From Candidatus Latescibacterota bacterium (GTDB taxonomy: Bacteria > Latescibacterota > UBA2968 > UBA8231), in contig JAJEGS010000001.1 in the NCBI GenBank assembly GCA_022819745.1, positions 118,649-182,648 of the forward strand: a stretch of DNA of 64,000 bases, written 5' to 3'. Position 1 is the stretch's first letter; every line of letters starts with the position of its first letter. Positions 60,107 through 64,000 of the stretch are shown in pieces. The position numbers and the translations under genes were made by a program. The notes under the pieces were generated by a model. The model searched no databases and was not told where the DNA came from. It was given only the letters and a program-made list of their open reading frames with translations.

Positions 60107-61087
60107 TTGCTTTTTTCTACTCGGTACGACTGGGGTTTGCCCAAATGGATCATTCGATTGAGGATCGCACAGCCGAGGCGGCTTTCGACCTGTTGGTTGG
60201 CCTCACTACGCGCCTTGAGTTGGCCGCCGATGAGGTGCTTATAGCGATAGATTAGCGTTTCGGCCAACGAGCGTCGATGATAGCCACTTTCCTGTTTCCA
60301 TCCCTTGCGTCCCTTGCGGCGCATGGCACGCAGGATTTCATCGCGCCAACGGAGGGGCCTTACTATTACCATGCTGTTGGATTATGGCGTCTTTGCGCAG
60401 CGCAATAAGGGGTACCATCGCGGAGCCCCTGGGCGGCTTAGCCAATACATCAAACACCTTCTGTTTGTCATAGGCTCCATCCCCGCCGACGGTTCCCACC
60501 GCCTCGTCGATTTGGGTCAACAAAGGTGCCACCTGCGAGGCGTCATCGACCCGATGGGACGTCAACGTTTGCGCGACCACCTCGCCGGTGGCTTCATTAA
60601 CCCCCACATGCAGTTTGCGCCATGTCCGCCGTTTGGCCCAGCCATGTTGGCGCCCTTTCCACTCCCCCTCGCCATAGACCTTCAAACCCGTCGAATCCAC
60701 CACCAAGTGCATCGGGCTATCGGTCGGCTTTTTGGGCAACACCACCGCCAAGCGTCCTTGGCGACGCGACAAAGTCGAATAGTCCGGCACGGTCAAGGCC
60801 AACCCCATCAGACCCAACAGCGATTGGATAAAACCCTGCGTCTGGCGCAACGGCAACCCAAGCAACACCCGCATCGTCAACATCCATGCAATCGTGCCAT
60901 CCGAATAGACAAACTGAGCACCCCGTTGCCACGGCCGCTGATCATACCATTGCGCCCACAGACCATCGTCTATCCACACCGTCAGGCTACCACGAGCCAC
61001 CAACGCTCGATTATACGACGACCAATTGTTGACCCGATACACCGCGTTCGACTTGACCGAAGACCGACCGCCAGATACTTTGCTCAT
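60103..61087 (-). pseudogene. IS5-type transposase, frameshifted
   Basis: Two overlapping minus frames together make one IS5-family DDE transposase. The first (from ATG 61087 to TGA 60338) holds SLTVWIDDGLWAQWYD, LVVDSTGLKVYGEGEWK (first Asp) and VGTVGGDGAYD (second Asp). The second (from ~60372 to 60103) holds YHRRSLAETLIYRYKHLIGG, the Y-(2)-R-(3)-E-(6)-K signature with the catalytic Glu. The frame changes near GNSKAPPLAR / WRDEILRAMRR around 60338-60372. Some IS5 subgroups use programmed frameshifting, but no slippery heptamer was seen, so inactivation is favoured. Terminal repeats were not found by eye. Confidence 0.8.
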
Positions 61088-61153
61088 CACAGGCTCTTTG
61101 GGAAGAGAGGAACGTGTTTCTTGTCGGAAACCTGAAACCACGAACCAATCTAA

Positions 61154-61591
61154 CCGGAGAGCCTGCCCTACTTCAAGGCCCTAGCGAGCCTTTCATGCAA
61201 CAACGCCGGCAAAATCTACAAACGTCATTTTCGAGGCGCGATTCGGGCCGCCCAAATCGTAGCCGCCCTCCAACATGTGCGGCGGCTGATGGGAACCGGG
61301 TTTATTCTGATCTGGGATCGGCTATCGGCTCATCGTGCTCAGCCGGTCCGGGACTATCTGCAGGTTCATCCTGAAATCCGCGTCGAATGGCTGCCGCCCT
61401 ATGCGCCCGACATCAATCCAGAAGAATTCTGTCATGGCACGGTCAAACAGCATCTACGCAACATCACCTGTGATACCGTCGAGACCATGCAACAACACAT
61501 CGACCGACAGTTCGCCCGATTACGACATCGTCGAGATATGATACTGGGCTTCTTCCATCATGCCCAACTAACGGTAAACAAACTTTGGTGA
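61154..61591 (+). pseudogene. IS630-family transposase, 5'-truncated
   Basis: The frame is open after TAA 61151-61153 and reads LPYFKALASLSC ... RGAIRAAQIVAALQHVRRLMG, then FILIWDRLSAHRA and VEWLPPYAPDINPEE, the second Asp and the Glu of the IS630 DDE catalytic core, ending TVNKLW and TGA at 61589-61591. The N-terminal HTH and first Asp are missing. It begins right beside the IS5-type element, which probably removed or displaced its 5' half. Confidence 0.8.
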
Positions 61592-62226
61592 ACGTCAATA
61601 ATATAGGGAGATACAAATATATTCTCAGTTTCTTCTTTTAGCTTCCAAACATATTCTCTCCCCAAATCCGTTTCGTAGTGTATTAGATGTGTTCGTATTA
61701 AGTATTCTAGAACATGATCCATACTAAACACTATTTTCCCCGGTGGGGTAAACCATTTTAAAATTTTACACTTTCCAGTCCATTCTTCGGAAGCTCTACC
61801 AGAATGGATAAAATCGTTTCTAATTCGACGAAAATCCCCCAAAAAATCTTCTTCCGGGGGGATATAGTCATCAGGATGCAATTTTGTGATTTTATTTTCT
61901 TCTCTGTGAATACTTGCAACTCTGTGCCTATGCGCTTCGTTGATCTGATAAACCTCATCAACCCACCCTTTAAAAGCTATCCTTAATACATCTCCATTGT
62001 TCTGGAACATATCTTTTTTAATATGAGAAGGGATGGTTGGATAGGTCTTGAGGGTAGATATAGTCGGGATCGGATTCTGGTCAGCTATCTTTTCTATCCC
62101 ATGAAGGATATAGAGCAATCCCGCGATTGACCTTATTGTCGCTTCGTGGTGTTCACGGTACTCAATGTACAAATCTCTTCTTGCTTTTTCCTTGGCTACT
62201 CTAATTTCTTCATTCTGCATCAGCAT
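61558..62226 (-). CDS. Hypothetical protein, C terminus altered by an IS630 remnant
   Basis: 222 aa, AT-rich, no family recognised. Predicted mostly helical, with a basic N terminus (MLMQNEEIRVAKEKARRDL), IRSIAGLLYILHGIEKIA, and an acidic DDYIPPEEDFLGDFRRIRNDFIHSG segment that recalls HEPN/MAE_28990-like helical proteins (RxxxND(F)IH) but is not diagnostic. The last ~11 codons lie inside the IS630 remnant, so the native C terminus is probably lost. Starts 3 bp after the neighbouring hypothetical gene's stop. Confidence 0.5.
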   Translation of the reverse strand: MLMQNEEIRVAKEKARRDLYIEYREHHEATIRSIAGLLYILHGIEKIADQNPIPTISTLKTYPTIPSHIKKDMFQNNGDVLRIAFKGWVDEVYQINEAHRHRVASIHREENKITKLHPDDYIPPEEDFLGDFRRIRNDFIHSGRASEEWTGKCKILKWFTPPGKIVFSMDHVLEYLIRTHLIHYETDLGREYVWKLKEETENIFVSPYIIDVHQSLFTVSWA

Positions 62227-62229
62227 AGC

Positions 62230-62532
62230 TCAACACTCACAAACCGCCTCAAACTCCGCGACAAAAGCCGCCTTTCTCACAGCAGATTTAAGAAGGTTTT
62301 GCCCCGCAAAAGATTCCCCGATCAGCGGCTTCAAGTAGCTCGGAGCACCCGACTCCAAACTTTTTATTTGCCAATCCATCGGCCCGGTTTTATCAACTCG
62401 TCCTACATGAATACCACGACGCCGGTTTCCTGCAACTGGAAAGTCAGGAAACAGCATAAGTCGGCCATCGACATATACAGAGCAATTAAATCTCTCGACA
62501 TGATCCGCGAGCTTTTCTAAGGCAGTCTTCAT
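62230..62532 (-). CDS. Hypothetical protein (100 aa)
   Basis: From ATG 62532 (GGGAG about 11 bases upstream) 100 aa; a TTG at 62607 would add 25 residues. Sequence MKTALEKLADHVERFNCSVYV ... FPDFPVAGNRRRGIHVGRVD ... SYLKPLIGESFAGQNL ... EAVCEC has no motif I recognise. Lower GC than the main genome. Probably cotranscribed with the following hypothetical gene. Confidence 0.4.
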   Translation of the reverse strand: MKTALEKLADHVERFNCSVYVDGRLMLFPDFPVAGNRRRGIHVGRVDKTGPMDWQIKSLESGAPSYLKPLIGESFAGQNLLKSAVRKAAFVAEFEAVCEC

Positions 62533-62622
62533 TATCTGCCCATCTCCCTTTCTGAAAGTTTTGCGCCAATTCCCGAGAACCATACGGACCGATTCAGAAC
62601 ACGTCAAACAAAGAACGAACCC

Positions 62623-62833
62623 CTATGCGTTCTCTCTATCCGCACGAGCAAAAAAAGCAGCTATCTTCACCGTCAAGCGAACATCCTCAAGCGCGTCGTG
62701 ATGTCTTCTTCCCCTATTCCCCAAGCCCAACAATCTCGCTGTATTATCCAAAGTAGCCCCCTTCATGTTTCCTCTTTGGTATTCAGTGCCCATAAACCTT
62801 CTCATCGTACAGTAGCTTTTCTTTTGTCCGGGC
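62623..62833 (-). pseudogene. C-terminal fragment of a DnaQ/RNase T-like 3'-5' exonuclease, cut by an IS4-type element
   Basis: The minus frame reads SYCTMRRFMGTEYQRG, LDNTARLLGLG and HHDALEDVRLTVKIAAFF before stop at 62623. HDALxDxxxT is the last motif (ExoIII, with His and Asp) of DEDDh exonucleases. The earlier ExoI and ExoII motifs are absent because the left inverted repeat of the IS begins at 62834. The upstream half, if it survives, would lie beyond the right edge of the window. Confidence 0.7.
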
Positions 62834-64000
62834 CTAAGTACACGACAGTAATGTAAGTTGTGGTACGGCCCTGCTTTAGGTTTTATTTGCAATCGCCCAA
62901 GATTGCATTTAAATCCTAAATACAGGAGCCGCACCGTGCTTATTCATATGCTAAAGAAAGCCCTCATGCAAGGGTCTGTATCCCTCACGCGCCACCGCAT
63001 TGACCTGATTAGTGGCTTGGTGTGTGGGCTGATTCAAGTGCGTTCGGTCAATCTGAGGAAACTGGCGTGTAGTCTGCCGGGGATGGCCCAAATAGACAGC
63101 CACTATCGCCGTCTCCAGCGTTTTTTCAGCAGCGGGGTCTGCCCGTCGGTGTTTACCGAGTTGATCGTCTCTAAGCTGGTGCGCCCCGGCCAGTCCCAGC
63201 TCTTGGTCATGGATCGTACCCATTGGACGTTGGGTCGCACCGATCTGAATGTGTTGTGTGTCGGCTTGGTCTATCAAGGCGTGTCGATTCCGTTGGCCTA
63301 TCAGTCGTTGCAAAAGCCCGGCAACTCCAACACCGACGAACGTAAACACCTGCTGACCCACGTGTTGTCCTACTTCGATCCGGGCGTGTGCTGTCTGGTC
63401 GCCGATCGCGAGTTTATCGGTCGAGCATGGTTTGATTTTTTGCTGAAGCAGCCGATTGATTTTGTTATCCGCCTGCGCGGCAATACCGGCCTTACGCTCG
63501 ACGATGGCCGGCAACGGTATGGCGCTACTTTTAATCAACGAATGCCTCGGGGCACCACCCGATACTATCCACACACGACCCTCTATGGCGGCTTGACGCT
63601 GAATTTGGTGTGTCATCGCCCCCACCGGGGCGAACGCCTCCTGCTTTTAACCAACCGAACCGACCTCCAACAGGTGCTGGCGCTCTATGGCCAGCGCTGG
63701 GCTATCGAGACGACCTTTGCGTGTTTGAAATCGAGAGGGTTTAACCTCGAAGATACCCATCTGATCCACCCGCAACGCTTGCACCTGCTGATGGGACTGC
63801 TGGCGTGGACCCTCCTATGGGCCCTGCTGGTAGGACAACAACTGCATCAAAGAAAACCGATCCCGATAAAAAAACATGGACGAAAAGCCATAAGCCTCTT
63901 TCGAAAAGGATTAGACCAACTCACACAAATCATACACCAAACACGAGACCAACCTAAACAAGCCCGACAATATCAACCCATGTTACTGTCGTGTACTTAG
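62834..64000 (+). mobile_element. IS4-type insertion sequence with 18-bp terminal inverted repeats
   Basis: The left end CTAAGTACACGACAGTAA (62834-62851) is the exact reverse complement of 63983-64000, so the element is about 1167 bp and ends at or just past the window edge. It encodes one transposase. A 6-bp stem (GCAATC/GATTGC, 62889-62906) lies before the gene and may block read-through transcription. It interrupts an exonuclease gene. The target duplication cannot be read because the right flank is outside the window. Confidence 0.85.
62936..64000 (+). CDS. IS4-family transposase
   Basis: 354 aa from GTG 62936, which has AGGAG eight bases upstream; a longer open frame upstream lies within the IS end. 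Catalytic residues: LLVMDRTHWTLG (first Asp), CCLVADREFIGRAW (second Asp) and YGQRWAIETTFACLKSRGF, the YREK signature (Y-x2-R-x3-E-x6-K) with the catalytic Glu. The TAG stop is part of the right inverted repeat, a compact layout. Appears intact, so the element may be active. Confidence 0.88.
   Translation: MLIHMLKKALMQGSVSLTRHRIDLISGLVCGLIQVRSVNLRKLACSLPGMAQIDSHYRRLQRFFSSGVCPSVFTELIVSKLVRPGQSQLLVMDRTHWTLGRTDLNVLCVGLVYQGVSIPLAYQSLQKPGNSNTDERKHLLTHVLSYFDPGVCCLVADREFIGRAWFDFLLKQPIDFVIRLRGNTGLTLDDGRQRYGATFNQRMPRGTTRYYPHTTLYGGLTLNLVCHRPHRGERLLLLTNRTDLQQVLALYGQRWAIETTFACLKSRGFNLEDTHLIHPQRLHLLMGLLAWTLLWALLVGQQLHQRKPIPIKKHGRKAISLFRKGLDQLTQIIHQTRDQPKQARQYQPMLLSCT

Noticed and set aside
60305..61135. 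276-codon plus-strand frame antisense to the IS5-type transposase
   Set aside because: It mirrors the transposase coding strand, has no family motifs and is rich in Pro/Arg/His as expected for a shadow frame.

Overview
The window is high-GC bacterial chromosome with lower-GC accessory patches. Gene content points to an uncultured Gram-negative bacterium of the Latescibacterota / Poribacteria type. The clues are several phytanoyl-CoA dioxygenases, a PQQ-dehydrogenase array, FG-GAP/ASPIC-UnbV proteins, a large Poribacteria/Latescibacteria-style membrane protein and secreted proteins ending in a YPNPFN-type sorting tail. The assignment is inferred from family content only; there is no rRNA or marker gene here.

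Layout: (1) 1-10.9 kb: 3' end of a secreted trypsin-like protease, three tandem secreted PQQ-dehydrogenase/ankyrin fusion genes with a remnant of a further copy, and a TauD-type dioxygenase. (2) 10.9-19.6 kb: a tight seven-gene minus-strand operon (cysteine desulfurase, DndC, SspE-like DUF262/DUF1524 protein, SNF2 ATPase, ParB-like protein, ParB-HTH-like protein, beta-CASP/MBL nuclease). It lies between two ~95% identical 113-bp copies of the 3' end of a metallophosphoesterase gene. It looks like a phosphorothioation-type defence island that lacks DndD/DndE and SspB/SspC. (3) 19.5-33.6 kb: metallophosphoesterase, PhnZ-like HD oxygenase, two VCBS/FG-GAP secreted proteins, a mutarotase-like protein, a multipass membrane protein, an enolase-superfamily dehydratase, an SDR, a DUF481 outer-membrane protein and FabV.

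(4) 33.7-43 kb: what looks like a private sigma-54 regulon. A bacterial enhancer-binding protein (its C-terminal HTH thrown out of frame at a G tract), a secreted propeller protein and a 1520-residue repeat-rich surface protein are each preceded by helically phased arrays of an 18-19 bp dyad. Two of the arrays sit ~120 bp upstream of a near-consensus -24/-12 promoter. (5) 43.3-48.5 kb: a five-gene LolA-like / FtsX-type permease x2 / ATPase / beta-barrel export operon. (6) 48.5-58.9 kb: a DUF4143 ATPase with a duplicated operator, sulfotransferase, sugar isomerase-like protein, DUF1015 protein, three phytanoyl-CoA dioxygenases, a PemK/MazF toxin-antitoxin pair, and Gfo/Idh/MocA and Ldh2-type dehydrogenases. 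(7) 59.4-64 kb: a lower-GC graveyard with an SNase-like nuclease, a frameshifted IS5-type transposase, a truncated IS630 transposase, two hypothetical genes and an exonuclease fragment cut by an intact IS4-type element whose 18-bp inverted repeats are both visible.

All assignments come from reading motifs by eye; no database search was possible.
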